DNA of 64,000 nucleotides, from the NCBI GenBank assembly GCA_963778465.1, contig CAVZUK010000003.1:1798001-1862000 (forward strand), given 5' to 3'. The DNA is from CAVZBW01 sp963778465 (GTDB lineage Bacteria; Actinomycetota; Acidimicrobiia; Acidimicrobiales; RAAP-2). Positions 45,054-53,624 of this stretch are shown one piece after another (positions within the stretch are counted from its first letter, which is position 1; every line of letters begins with the position of its first letter). The notes beneath the pieces are model-generated. The model made no database searches and was not told the DNA's origin. It saw only the letters and a list, made by a program, of their open reading frames with translations. The position numbers were made by a program, and so were the translations under genes.

Positions 45054-47315
45054 GTGGCCGAGCAGCACGCAGTGGTCGATCTCCTGGCGACGCTGGGCCA
45101 CGCGGTCAACGCGTCATTCGTACACGTGGAGCGAAGGTTCGGTCCGAAGGAATCCCTCTTGATTTGGGGGCGACCCGACGATCCGACCGACCCGATCGAA
45201 CGCGGCCGCCTCGCTGACCTCGCTCAGGCCCGTCTTTCGGCCGAGGACCCGACCGGACCGGAGCGGCCCATCGTGTGCATCGCGAGCCCGCCATGGCAGG
45301 TTGCGGCCACTTCGCTCCATGGCTCGTCTCTGGACGGTGACGCACTTGTCGTAGCGCGCCGCGGGGCCGAACGCTTCTCGGGGGGCGAGCTCGACCTGAT
45401 GATGGCTTTCGGGCGGCTGGTGCCGGTCGCTTTGCAAGAGGCAGCAATCACGACGCCACTCGACGACCTCGTCATCCACCTCGCCACGGAGCTCATGCCG
45501 GTATCGGCCCGCACCTTGGACGACGCCCTGAGGCAGGTCGTGCGTGTGATGGCCGAGTTCTTTGGCGTCTCGACGGCCTTTCTCCGTCGCCACGACCGCG
45601 AGAATGGTGTGAGCGTCCTCGTTGCCGAATGGCCGGAGCGAGCGAATGTCCCCGATCCCGATCCGCTGGCCCGGGTGCCCTTCGATGGTCCCGACACGGA
45701 CCCGGTCTTCGCCGCGAGCCGCGACCTGACCGAGCCGATCCTCCTGCGCCCGTCGAAGTTGCCGGTCGAGTACCAAGAGCGAGTCCACAAGGCTTCTGGC
45801 GCGCCGCCGGTGTCGTTGGCAACGGTCCCGATACTTCGCGACGGCGTGACGACGGGCGTGCTTGGGTTCGTCAATTTCGGCGATCGCATCTGGTCGGCCG
45901 TCGAACTCAGTGCCCTCCGCGCCATCGCCTTGTTCCTCTCCCAGCTCGAAGGGCGCGTCGAGGCGGAGGAGCAGCTGGCGCGCAGCGCGTATCGCGATGA
46001 GCTGACCGGCCTTCCCAACCGCCGTGCGCTTCTCCAGCTCCTCGAACAGAGGGCGTGGCAAGGGCGCGAACCGGTCATGTTGGCGTTCGCGGACGTCGAC
46101 CACCTCAAGTCGATCAACGACAGCTGGGGTCACGGGATCGGAGACGCAATGCTCCGGGGTGTCGCTGGCCGTCTCCAGGGTGCGCTCGGTCCAGACGACT
46201 TCGTCGCGCGGTTCGGCGGGGACGAGTTCGTCCTGGTCTTCGGCGCGCAGCCGCCCGACCCCCTGGCAGCGATGCAGACCATCATCCATTCCGTCACCGG
46301 GGAGCCGCTCGACGTCGACGGCGCCATGATCCCGATCGCGATGTCCGCGGGCCTCGCGATCGGTCGCTTGGGCGAGTGCGATCCGGAGGACCTGGTGCAC
46401 CGGGCTGACGTCGCCCTCTTGGAGGCCAAGCGAGAGGGCACGGGCCAGGTGGAGGTCTTTGCCGAGGCCATGCTGACGACGAGCCGAATACGGCACGAGA
46501 TCAACCGGCACTTGCCAGAGGCCGTGCCCTCAGGGGCCCTCGAGGCCTACTACTTGCCCGAGATCGACCTGCGGGACGGGCAGCTCCGCGCCTTTGAGGC
46601 ACTCGTCCGCTGGCATCACCCGACGCTCGGCATGGTCTGGCCGAGTGCCTTCATCTCGGTCGCCGAGGAAACGCCCCGCCGGATCTCGGAGGTCGGGGAA
46701 TGGATACTGGATGAGGCTTGTCGCCAGCTCGCCGACTGGCGTCGGATGTTCGGTCCGCTGGGGCTGGTCATGCGCGTCAACGTCTCCCCGGTGCAGCTGA
46801 TGACCTCGGATGTCGCGGAAATGGTGGGCCGAGCGCTCTCGCTGCACGGACTGGCCGGAAGCGACTTGTGCCTGGAAGTGGCGGAGAGCACCCTGCTCCG
46901 CCAGATCGATCGTGTTGTCAACGCGTTGCACGCCATCCGGGAGCTGGGCGTGAGCGTGGCACTCGACGACTTCGGGACGGGTTACAGCACCCTGAGCCAG
47001 CTCAAGTGGCTCCCGGTCGACATCTTGAAGGTCGACCGCCAGTTCATCACCGATCTCGGCAGGAGCCGCGGCGACCAAGCGATCGTGGAGTCCACGATCC
47101 TGTTGGCCCGGAGCTTTGGCCTGGACGTCGTCGCCGAAGGGATAGAGAGCGAGGACGCCGCCCGCGAGCTGCTGCGGCTCGGTTGCGTCCATGGCACCGG
47201 CCACCTCTTCGGTGCGGCCGGCCCGGCCGCGGCCGTCGTGCCGCTGGTGCGGGAGATGCGCAGCGAAATTGGCGACCGGTTCATGAGCAGCACCTCGATC
47301 GAGGCCGACCTCTAG
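45054..47315 (+). CDS. GAF-GGDEF-EAL cyclic di-GMP signalling protein
   Basis: The 753-residue protein has no membrane helix. The N-terminal 120 residues are unassigned, then a GAF-like sensor domain (about 150-300) follows. The GGDEF domain (about 305-470) keeps RFGGDEFVLVF and the metal aspartate in FADVDHLKSIND, so it may synthesise c-di-GMP. The EAL domain (about 490-740) has FEALVRWHHPTLG, NVSPVQL, LEVAES, LDDFGTGYSTLSQLKW, ILKVDRQFI and VVAEGIES. The usual Q of the final QGY-type motif is replaced (CVHGTGHLFG), so phosphodiesterase activity needs testing. GTG 45054 is my best start, with a TATCGT box nearby; the N-terminus is uncertain. Confidence 0.85.
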   Translation: MAEQHAVVDLLATLGHAVNASFVHVERRFGPKESLLIWGRPDDPTDPIERGRLADLAQARLSAEDPTGPERPIVCIASPPWQVAATSLHGSSLDGDALVVARRGAERFSGGELDLMMAFGRLVPVALQEAAITTPLDDLVIHLATELMPVSARTLDDALRQVVRVMAEFFGVSTAFLRRHDRENGVSVLVAEWPERANVPDPDPLARVPFDGPDTDPVFAASRDLTEPILLRPSKLPVEYQERVHKASGAPPVSLATVPILRDGVTTGVLGFVNFGDRIWSAVELSALRAIALFLSQLEGRVEAEEQLARSAYRDELTGLPNRRALLQLLEQRAWQGREPVMLAFADVDHLKSINDSWGHGIGDAMLRGVAGRLQGALGPDDFVARFGGDEFVLVFGAQPPDPLAAMQTIIHSVTGEPLDVDGAMIPIAMSAGLAIGRLGECDPEDLVHRADVALLEAKREGTGQVEVFAEAMLTTSRIRHEINRHLPEAVPSGALEAYYLPEIDLRDGQLRAFEALVRWHHPTLGMVWPSAFISVAEETPRRISEVGEWILDEACRQLADWRRMFGPLGLVMRVNVSPVQLMTSDVAEMVGRALSLHGLAGSDLCLEVAESTLLRQIDRVVNALHAIRELGVSVALDDFGTGYSTLSQLKWLPVDILKVDRQFITDLGRSRGDQAIVESTILLARSFGLDVVAEGIESEDAARELLRLGCVHGTGHLFGAAGPAAAVVPLVREMRSEIGDRFMSSTSIEADL

Positions 47316-47378
47316 GGGCGAGACAGGCTCCCGTGACGCTCGGGTCGGGCGCCTGATCTCACCACGGGCCGGTGACGA

Positions 47379-47804
47379 TCACCAGGGGGGACGGTGGGGC
47401 GGTTCGGCTCGATGCCCCTGCCCACCGCCACGCCGCCCGATGGTCCATCGGAGGGCGAGGACGACGAGGGCGACGACCAGGATCACCTGGACCGCGTGGA
47501 GCGCGCCGAGGACCAGGGCCACCAACAGTGCGACCGCCGCAAGGCGCCACGCGATGCGGAGGGCCTGTGCCGACCGGGGCCTCCTCGTCACGTCTCGGGT
47601 GGGGGACAGCAACGGAAGATCGGCGAACAGCGCGCCCAGGTCGGTGCCGGTCCGGGCCTGGAACGCCAGGGCGGTGCGCTCCTCGTGCTCGAGTGGGGTG
47701 AGGCGGCCGTCGGCGAAGTGGCGTCCGAGATCGGTGACCGCCTCTTCTCGTTCCGCGTCGCCGATCCGGAGGGCGGGCTTCGTCCCCGGGCGCGGCGGCC
47801 TCAC
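47379..47804 (-). CDS. DUF1707 SHOCT-like membrane protein
   Basis: The 141-residue protein has an N-terminal DUF1707 domain (LRIGDAEREEAVTDLGRHFA, RLTPLEHEERTALAFQARTG, LFADLP) followed by two membrane helices (WRLAAVALLVALVLGALHAV and ILVVALVVLALRW). DUF1707 proteins are common in actinobacteria and bind membrane partners or DNA through the SHOCT-like part; the function is unclear. The GTG overlaps the PadR stop (GTGA), so it is translationally coupled to that regulator. Confidence 0.85.
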   Translation of the reverse strand: MRPPRPGTKPALRIGDAEREEAVTDLGRHFADGRLTPLEHEERTALAFQARTGTDLGALFADLPLLSPTRDVTRRPRSAQALRIAWRLAAVALLVALVLGALHAVQVILVVALVVLALRWTIGRRGGGQGHRAEPPHRPPW

Positions 47805-48481
47805 TCCTCTTCCTCCTCCGCCTCGTCGTCCTCGGCAAGGATCCGGTAGAGCGCCCGGCGAGTGTCCGTCAAGAGGGCCTCCGCCTGGTCGATCTGCTCG
47901 GGTGAGCCCACCACGGATACCTGCATCGCTGCGGCGAACACCTGGGCGGCCGTGCCGCTGAGGCCCCCGGCATTGCCCTCGGCCTCCTCTGCCATCTCCT
48001 CCCAAGGCGCCCGGCGACCCTGCGAGAGGCGCTCCGACTCCGCCCGGCCCGCGTCGGTCAGGACGTAGGTCCGGCGACCCTCGCGCTCGGAGACGGATAC
48101 CAGGCCCTCGTCCTCGAGTTGCTGAAGGGCCGGGTAGACGGATCCGGGGCTCGGCCGCCACATGCCGCCGCTGCGCTCGGTCAGCTCGGTGATGATCTGG
48201 TAGCCGTGCATCGGCTGCTCGGCCAGCAGGGTCAGCACGGCCAGCCGGATGTCGCCGCGCCTCGAACGGGGCCGAGGAGGACCGCCCCACGACCAGTTGA
48301 AGGGGGGGCCGCCGAATCCCCAGGCGCCCTTGCCCTGCCAGCGGGGCCCTCGGGGCCTGCCGTACTTGTGGTACCGGGCCTGGTCCTCGGCGTGGGAGCA
48401 AAGGTCCTCCGCGGCCTCCTGTGCCCACCTGTACCAGGCGTCGAACGCTCGGGGCCATCCCTGGGTAGCGGTTGCCTCCAT
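47801..48481 (-). CDS. PadR-family transcriptional regulator
   Basis: The 226-residue protein has an N-terminal extension of about 75 residues with Trp/Gly-rich sequence. The PadR winged helix-turn-helix follows (LAVLTLLAEQPMHGYQIITE, SPGSVYPALQQLEDEGLVSV, GRRTYVLTDAGRAE). The C-terminal helix region ends in an acidic tail (DDEAEEEEE). PadR proteins repress efflux or stress genes until a ligand binds. It sits upstream of the DUF1707 gene and divergent from an APC permease. Candidate operator boxes lie between. GAGAGG about 6 bases before the ATG supports this start. Confidence 0.88.
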   Translation of the reverse strand: MEATATQGWPRAFDAWYRWAQEAAEDLCSHAEDQARYHKYGRPRGPRWQGKGAWGFGGPPFNWSWGGPPRPRSRRGDIRLAVLTLLAEQPMHGYQIITELTERSGGMWRPSPGSVYPALQQLEDEGLVSVSEREGRRTYVLTDAGRAESERLSQGRRAPWEEMAEEAEGNAGGLSGTAAQVFAAAMQVSVVGSPEQIDQAEALLTDTRRALYRILAEDDEAEEEEE

Positions 48482-48566
48482 CGTCCACCTCTCTTCCTTC
48501 ACGGGCACTGCACGCCCGTGATGTGCTCGTGAACTGCCTGTCTGTCTCGATGTTCGGGGGTTCCGA

Positions 48567-48612
48567 CATATCGAGTTGGGACTTCTCTATCGAGTGCCAT
48601 CACGATATATCG
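48567..48612. promoter_or_regulatory. cluster of TATCGA-type boxes between padR and permease
   Basis: Two TATCGA boxes (48569-48574 and 48588-48593) and the perfect 10-base palindrome CGATATATCG (48603-48612) lie between the divergent PadR and APC-permease genes. ATAT-centred dyads of this kind are known operators of PadR proteins. This could control both genes. Confidence 0.55.
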
Positions 48613-48687
48613 CTTTATTTCGGAAGTCAACGCCCCGTTTCTTGCCCCGATTCCTTGCGGAGGTTGCCCGCTCAGTAGCGTGTCGCC

Positions 48688-50337
48688 ATGTCAGAGGAGG
48701 CGAGCGCCGACGTCGGGCCTTCTCGCACCTCCCGTGAGCTCGGGCGGGGCGCGGCGCTGTTCGTCTCGGTCGGCGCCGTGATCGGGTCCGGCTGGCTGTT
48801 CGCCGGGTTTGACGCCTCCGAGCTGAGCGGGGGCGGATCCATCCTGGCGTGGCTGATCGCCGGTGGCCTGGGCGCCGTCCTGGCGATGAGCTACGCCGAG
48901 CTCGGCTCGACGTTCCCCGTGGACGGGGGCGTCGGCCGGTTCCCCCTGTATGCCTTCGGGCGCCCCACCGGGTTCCTGTCGGGCTTCCTCTCGTGGGTCA
49001 CGGCGGTGTGCATCGCGCCGATCGAGACGGTCGCCAGCCTCCGGTATGCCTCCAACTACCTTCCGTGGCTCAGCCAGGACTCGCACGGGTTGGTCGTGCT
49101 CTCCGCGGCCGGTCGGCTCGTCGCCGCCGGCGTCCTGCTGATCTTCATCCTCGTCAACGCGGCGGGCGTGAGGCTCTTCAGCGAGACCAACAACGCGGTG
49201 GTGTGGTTCAAGATCGCCGTCCCCGTCATCGTGGCTGTCACGCTGCTCGTCGTTCACTTCGACCCCGGCAACTTCACCGAGCACGGGGGACTGTTCTCTG
49301 GTGGCGCCCACGGGATCACGCTCGCGATCTCCCAGGGCGGTGTCGTCTTCGCCCTCCTCGGCTTCGAGCAGGCGATCCAACTCGGGGGCGAGACCCGCAA
49401 TCCACAGTCCAACATCCCCTTCGCCGTGCTCGGTTCGGTGGTGATCGCGATGGGCATCTACCTCCTGCTCCAGATCGCCTTCATCGGGGCCCTCCCGGCA
49501 GAGAACCTGGTCGACGGATGGTCCCACCTCCATTTCGCCGGCGACTACGGACCCCTTGCCGGCCTGGCGCACATCCTCGGGGTTGCGTGGCTCGCCTACC
49601 TGATCTACCTGGCGGCGAGCATCTCGCCGGCCGGGACGGGCCTGACCTATACCGCGACCTCGTCCCGGGTGCCCTACGCCCTGGCGCGGGAGGGTTACCT
49701 GCCCAGCGTCTTCGCCCGGCTCAACAGCCGCAGCGTGCCCTTCGTCAGCCTGCTGACCTGTTACGGCGTGGGCCTTCTCCTGCTCGTCATCCTGCCCAGT
49801 TGGCGGCAGCTGCTGACCTTCGCGACCGCCTCCACCGCCGTGGTCTACGGCCTGGCCCCGCTCTCTCTGGCGGTCCTTCGATCGACGGCGCCCGCCCTCC
49901 GCCGGCCCTACCGGGTGGTCCGCCCGGCGCTCGTGACCAGGGTCGGCTTCGTCGTCGCCAATCTGATCCTCTACTGGTCGGGTTGGGAGACGGACCGGTA
50001 CGTCTTCGCCATCGTCGGGATCGGTGTCGTGATCCAGGCGGGTCTGGCGGCACATGCCGCCTACCGGCACACATCGGTGGAGTGGGTCTGTTCCGTGTGG
50101 CTCGTGCCCTACGTCGGGGCGATGACGATCATGTCGGCGATAGGCCGCTACGGCGGGCTCGACCTCGTGCCCCGGTATTGGGACAGCGCCCTTGTCGCCG
50201 TCCTGAGCATCGCCGTCTTCGAGATGGCGGTCCGCATGGGCTCCGCGGTGCACCGGATCCTGCCGGAGGGCCACCGGCCCGTCGATCGTTGGACCCACAC
50301 GGCGGTCCTGGCCGGCCTCGGTGTCCCCGATGTGTAG
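48688..50337 (+). CDS. APC-superfamily amino acid/polyamine permease
   Basis: The 549-residue protein has about 14 membrane helices. The APC signature near the start (FVSVGAVIGSGWLFAGFDAS) and the conserved second-repeat blocks (ISQGGVVFALLGFEQAIQLG, ISPAGTGLTYTATSSRVPYA) support amino acid or related cation-amine transport driven by H+. The substrate cannot be read. It is divergent from a PadR repressor with shared operator boxes, so its expression may be ligand-induced. TAGCGT 6 bases before the ATG and no ribosome binding site suggest a leaderless transcript. Confidence 0.9.
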   Translation: MSEEASADVGPSRTSRELGRGAALFVSVGAVIGSGWLFAGFDASELSGGGSILAWLIAGGLGAVLAMSYAELGSTFPVDGGVGRFPLYAFGRPTGFLSGFLSWVTAVCIAPIETVASLRYASNYLPWLSQDSHGLVVLSAAGRLVAAGVLLIFILVNAAGVRLFSETNNAVVWFKIAVPVIVAVTLLVVHFDPGNFTEHGGLFSGGAHGITLAISQGGVVFALLGFEQAIQLGGETRNPQSNIPFAVLGSVVIAMGIYLLLQIAFIGALPAENLVDGWSHLHFAGDYGPLAGLAHILGVAWLAYLIYLAASISPAGTGLTYTATSSRVPYALAREGYLPSVFARLNSRSVPFVSLLTCYGVGLLLLVILPSWRQLLTFATASTAVVYGLAPLSLAVLRSTAPALRRPYRVVRPALVTRVGFVVANLILYWSGWETDRYVFAIVGIGVVIQAGLAAHAAYRHTSVEWVCSVWLVPYVGAMTIMSAIGRYGGLDLVPRYWDSALVAVLSIAVFEMAVRMGSAVHRILPEGHRPVDRWTHTAVLAGLGVPDV

Positions 50338-50612
50338 GACCTCCGAGCCGTGGAGGCGGGGCGGGTCCCGGTGTGGAGACCGTGTGGAGAGTCCGTGCAG
50401 CGCCCATGGGATATCTCCGGCATCCCACCCCGGGATTCGGGGTCGCCGCTGGCGACCGTCGGGGCCGGGCTGCGGATCCGGGACAGACATCTCCCAGGCC
50501 AGAGCGCTTGCGCAGTCGTCGCGAGGGCGGGCCGGCGGCACCCGTTTAGGCTGGGCGCCAAAGGAAAACTCGCAGGTGAGCCGCCAGCTCGTGTTCGGCC
50601 GCAGCTATTTGC

Positions 50613-50641
50613 TTGACATCGGCCCCGGCGCAATCTACGTT
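50613..50641 (+). promoter_or_regulatory. sigma-70-type promoter of the first repeat-protein gene
   Basis: TTGACA (50613-50618) and TACGTT (50636-50641) are 17 bases apart. The same GCTTGACAT context and spacing occur before the second repeat-protein gene. The start would be about 83 bases upstream of the ATG. The preceding 50338-50612 region holds no gene. Confidence 0.7.
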
Positions 50642-50730
50642 GCCCCTGCGTTCTCAGAGGGGTCGTTTGGTGGAGCGCTGCTGCTTTCAGTGAATTCACT
50701 GTGAATATCGGAGGAGAGAGAGGCTCAGTA

Positions 50731-53199
50731 ATGGCAAAGCATCGAGGAGCACACGCAAAGTCCGGATTTGGACGGTACACGCCGCCCAAGAGAGCACGTG
50801 GCGCCCACGTGATGGCGGAGGAAACCTCGCCTCGCAGTCGGCGCACCGGCATCGTGGGCGCCGGGGTCCTTGGGGCCGCCGGCATCCTGGGAATCGCCGC
50901 CACCCCGGCGTTCGGCGCCTTCGCGCACACGCACGGTCCCGGCTTCCACAGCCAGTCCAACAATTCGCTGTTCTTCAACCACGCCCACGCGGCCTCGTTC
51001 TTCGGGAACTCCACCGCGTCGGCGGGCGCAGGGTTCGCTTCGAGCAGCAACTTCAACCACGCTGACGCCTTCTCGGCGTTCGGCCACGCTGAGGCTTCTG
51101 CGGGCGACGGCGTCCTTGCCTCGAACAACCACAACCACGCAGACGCGGTTGCGATCTTCGGCTCCGCAGAGGCCAACGCCGGCGACGGCAGCCTCTTCGC
51201 CACCAACGACCACAACACCGCGGACGCGTTCGCGCTGTTCGGCTCCGCAGAGGCCAACGCCGGTAACGGCTCCGTCTTCGCGGACAACAGCCACAACACC
51301 GCCCTCGCGGGAGCGATCGACGGGCACGCCAGCGCCGACGCCGGCAACGGCAGCTTCATCGCCTCGAACAACGACAACTGGGCGGGTGCGCTGGCCATCG
51401 AGGGCGACGCCCACGCGGCTGCGGGTAACGGCGACATCTTCGCCTCGAACAACGGCAACGTCGCCGGCGCCCTGGCCTTCAAGGGCCACGCCGACGCGGC
51501 GGCGGGTAACGGCAGCTTCCTGGCTTCCAACAACGACAACACCGCCATCGCCATCGGCATCAAGGGTGACGCTCACGCAGCTGCCGGTAACGGTGACTGG
51601 TTCGCCTCGAACAACGACAACCTCGCCGGCGCTCTCGCCTTCGAGGGTTCGGCGAACGCGGCCGCCGGCAACGGCAGCTTCGGCGCCTCCAACAACGACA
51701 ACGTTGCTCTGGCGGCGGGCATCAAGGGCCACGCGGACGCGGCCGCCGGTAACGGCGACTCGAGCTCCAACAACGACAACCTCGCTGGGGCTCTGGCGTT
51801 CAAGGGCCACGCGGACGCGGCCGCTGGTAACGGCGACAACAGCTCCAACAACGGCAACGCCGCCGTCGCCATCGCCATCAAGGGCCACGCGGACGCGGCC
51901 GCCGGTAACGGCGACCACAGCTCCAACAACGGCAACGTCGCCGGCGCCCTCGCCTACAAGGGCTCGGCTGAGGCTGCCGCTGGTAACGGCGACCACAGCT
52001 CCAACAACGACAACACTGCGATTGCCATCGGCATCGAGGGCGACGCGGCAGCCGCTGCGGGTAACGGCGACCACAGCCACAACAGCGACAACCTGGCGGG
52101 CGCCCTGGCGTTCGACGCGGGTAGCTCGGCCGTGGCGGCCGCTGGTGAGGGCGACCACAGCCACAACCACGACAACGTGGCGCTGGCGGGAGCCATCGGC
52201 GACAGCTCGGCGGAAGCGCTTGCCGGTAACGGTGACCACAGCCACAACAGCGACAACTTGGCGGGCGCCCTGGCGTTCGACAACAGCGATGCGTCGGCTT
52301 CGGCTGGTAACGGCGACCACAGCCACAACCACGACAACGTGGCGTTGGCGGGTGCCTTCGGCAACAGCAGCGCCGAGGCGGACGCCGGCGTGGGTGACCA
52401 CAGCCACAACAGCGACAACTTGGCGGGCGCCCTGGCGTTCGACAACAGCTCCGCTGCGGCGGCTGCCGGTAACGGCGACCACAGCCACAACCGCGACAAC
52501 GTGGCCCTGGCCGGTGCCTTCGGCGACAGCTCGGCTGAGGCCGTGGCTGGCGACGGTAGCCACAGCTCGAACGACGGCAACCTGGCGGCGGCCCTGGCCA
52601 CCGGTGGGTCCGAGGCCTTCGCGGCTTCGGGTGTCGGTGACGGCAGCAGCAACGACGGCAACGTGGCCTTCGCTGCAGCCAACAACGACAGCTTCGCCAA
52701 CGCCCAGGCCGGTATCGCCGACGGCAGCAGCAACGACAACAACGTCGGTATCGCCACTGCGGACAACGGCGGCACGTCCAACGCCTACTCCGGCACCAGC
52801 GCTGCGGGTGGGAGCGACAACTACGCTCTCGCCACCAGCAACGGCTCCGGCACCAACGCCCTCGCCTTCGGTGAGGCCGGCGGTGGCACGGGCGTGGCTG
52901 CGGCCTACAACACCGGCCCCAACGCGGCGTCCACGCCGACCACCTCGTTCGCCGAGGGTGTCGACGGCGGCACTGCGGTGTCGGCGGCGGTCCAGGGTGG
53001 CACGGCTGAGACCGGTGCGACCGGCAGCGGCAACACCGCGGTGGGCATCGCCGTCGGGACTGGCTCCAACGCCACGGCGACCAGCCAGAACACCTCGAGC
53101 TCGGCCAACACCAGCTCGACGCCCGGCTCGGCGGCCTACGCCGGCAACAGCCAGGGCGACTGGTCTGCCAGCAACAACGGCATCACCGTCAACAGCTGA
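50731..53199 (+). CDS. secreted Ala/Gly/Asn-rich repeat protein 1 (putative beta-solenoid)
   Basis: The 822-residue protein has a basic N-terminus, a hydrophobic export segment (residues about 40-60, GIVGAGVLGAAGILGIAATP) and a cleavage-like PAFGA. From about residue 75 to 695 it is built of about 21 repeats of 26-27 residues with the form SNNDNLAGALAFKGHADAAA then GNGD. Alternating Ala within each strand pair and Asn/Gly turns resemble beta-solenoids such as YadA heads. The C-terminal ~55 residues (GNTAVGIAVGTGSNATA up to YAGNSQGDWSASNNG) are shared with proteins 2 and 3. No sortase motif is seen. ATG 50731 follows GAGAGG. It is probably a surface or extracellular structural protein; the actual role is unknown. 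Confidence 0.8.
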   Translation: MAKHRGAHAKSGFGRYTPPKRARGAHVMAEETSPRSRRTGIVGAGVLGAAGILGIAATPAFGAFAHTHGPGFHSQSNNSLFFNHAHAASFFGNSTASAGAGFASSSNFNHADAFSAFGHAEASAGDGVLASNNHNHADAVAIFGSAEANAGDGSLFATNDHNTADAFALFGSAEANAGNGSVFADNSHNTALAGAIDGHASADAGNGSFIASNNDNWAGALAIEGDAHAAAGNGDIFASNNGNVAGALAFKGHADAAAGNGSFLASNNDNTAIAIGIKGDAHAAAGNGDWFASNNDNLAGALAFEGSANAAAGNGSFGASNNDNVALAAGIKGHADAAAGNGDSSSNNDNLAGALAFKGHADAAAGNGDNSSNNGNAAVAIAIKGHADAAAGNGDHSSNNGNVAGALAYKGSAEAAAGNGDHSSNNDNTAIAIGIEGDAAAAAGNGDHSHNSDNLAGALAFDAGSSAVAAAGEGDHSHNHDNVALAGAIGDSSAEALAGNGDHSHNSDNLAGALAFDNSDASASAGNGDHSHNHDNVALAGAFGNSSAEADAGVGDHSHNSDNLAGALAFDNSSAAAAAGNGDHSHNRDNVALAGAFGDSSAEAVAGDGSHSSNDGNLAAALATGGSEAFAASGVGDGSSNDGNVAFAAANNDSFANAQAGIADGSSNDNNVGIATADNGGTSNAYSGTSAAGGSDNYALATSNGSGTNALAFGEAGGGTGVAAAYNTGPNAASTPTTSFAEGVDGGTAVSAAVQGGTAETGATGSGNTAVGIAVGTGSNATATSQNTSSSANTSSTPGSAAYAGNSQGDWSASNNGITVNS
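50953..52815 (+). repeat. tandem 78-81-base coding repeats in repeat protein 1
   Basis: About 21-22 imperfect repeats of 78 to 81 bases encode the 26-27-residue units. The early units are 27 residues long and carry a two-residue insertion at the end of the strand (LFA, IFA); the later units are 26 residues with DHS. Units 14-19 alternate between two types (SDNLAGALAF and HDNVALAGA), so pairs were probably duplicated together. Confidence 0.9.
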
Positions 53200-53238
53200 G
53201 CAGCAGCACACTTCCCTGGCAACAGGGACCAAGCGACG

Positions 53239-53270
53239 GCACAACCCCCCACTTCGGTGGGGGGTTGTGC
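53239..53270 (+). terminator. perfect 14-bp UUCG-loop terminator after repeat gene 1
   Basis: GCACAACCCCCCAC and GTGGGGGGTTGTGC pair perfectly around a TTCG tetraloop. It lies 40 bases after the stop codon. There is no T run. Its stem is much more stable than needed for a simple pause, so it should act as terminator and 3' stabiliser. Confidence 0.85.
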
Positions 53271-53501
53271 GCGTCCGGGGGCCGGCGCGGGCTGCCATGA
53301 AGAGGGCGGATTTCCCCCGCCTGGCGACAGACCTCTGTCAGGTTGAGAGGTCGCATTTCTGGGTACCCTGACTCGGGCGCTCGGATCCCGGCGTCCGGAC
53401 GGGGTGGGGAGCGACAACTGGCCTGGTAGCGCGAAGTGATAGCGGCTCTGCAGAGAGTTGGGAGTGCTATCGCCACCTGCTCTTTGTGGATGGTCGGTTG
53501 C

Positions 53502-53530
53502 TTGACATGGGACTGATGGCACCCTATTTT
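53502..53530 (+). promoter_or_regulatory. sigma-70-type promoter of the second repeat-protein gene
   Basis: TTGACA (53502-53507) and TATTTT (53525-53530) are separated by 17 bases, again within GCTTGACAT. The predicted leader is about 88 bases, close to the 83 bases of gene 1. The leader ends in a similar purine-rich GTGAA...GGAGAGAGGC sequence in both genes. The remaining 53271-53501 shows nothing else. Confidence 0.72.
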
Positions 53531-53624
53531 GGCCGCACGGCGCGCTCGCGGACGGGTCCATTTGCCGGCGCCAGCAGTCTGGGATTTGGCTGTGAACCTT
53601 GGAGCAGGAGAGAGGCAAGGAGCG

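Noticed and set aside
50953..52815. Tandem 78-81-base units as a CRISPR array
   Set aside because: The units are directly adjacent, without unique spacers, are translated in one frame and there are no cas genes.
50725..53298. Long open frame of about 857 codons on the minus strand opposite repeat gene 1
   Set aside because: It is the antisense of a low-complexity, GC-rich repeat, where stop codons are rare by composition. It has no signal peptide, domain or ribosome binding site, and the plus-strand frame has export and tail motifs.
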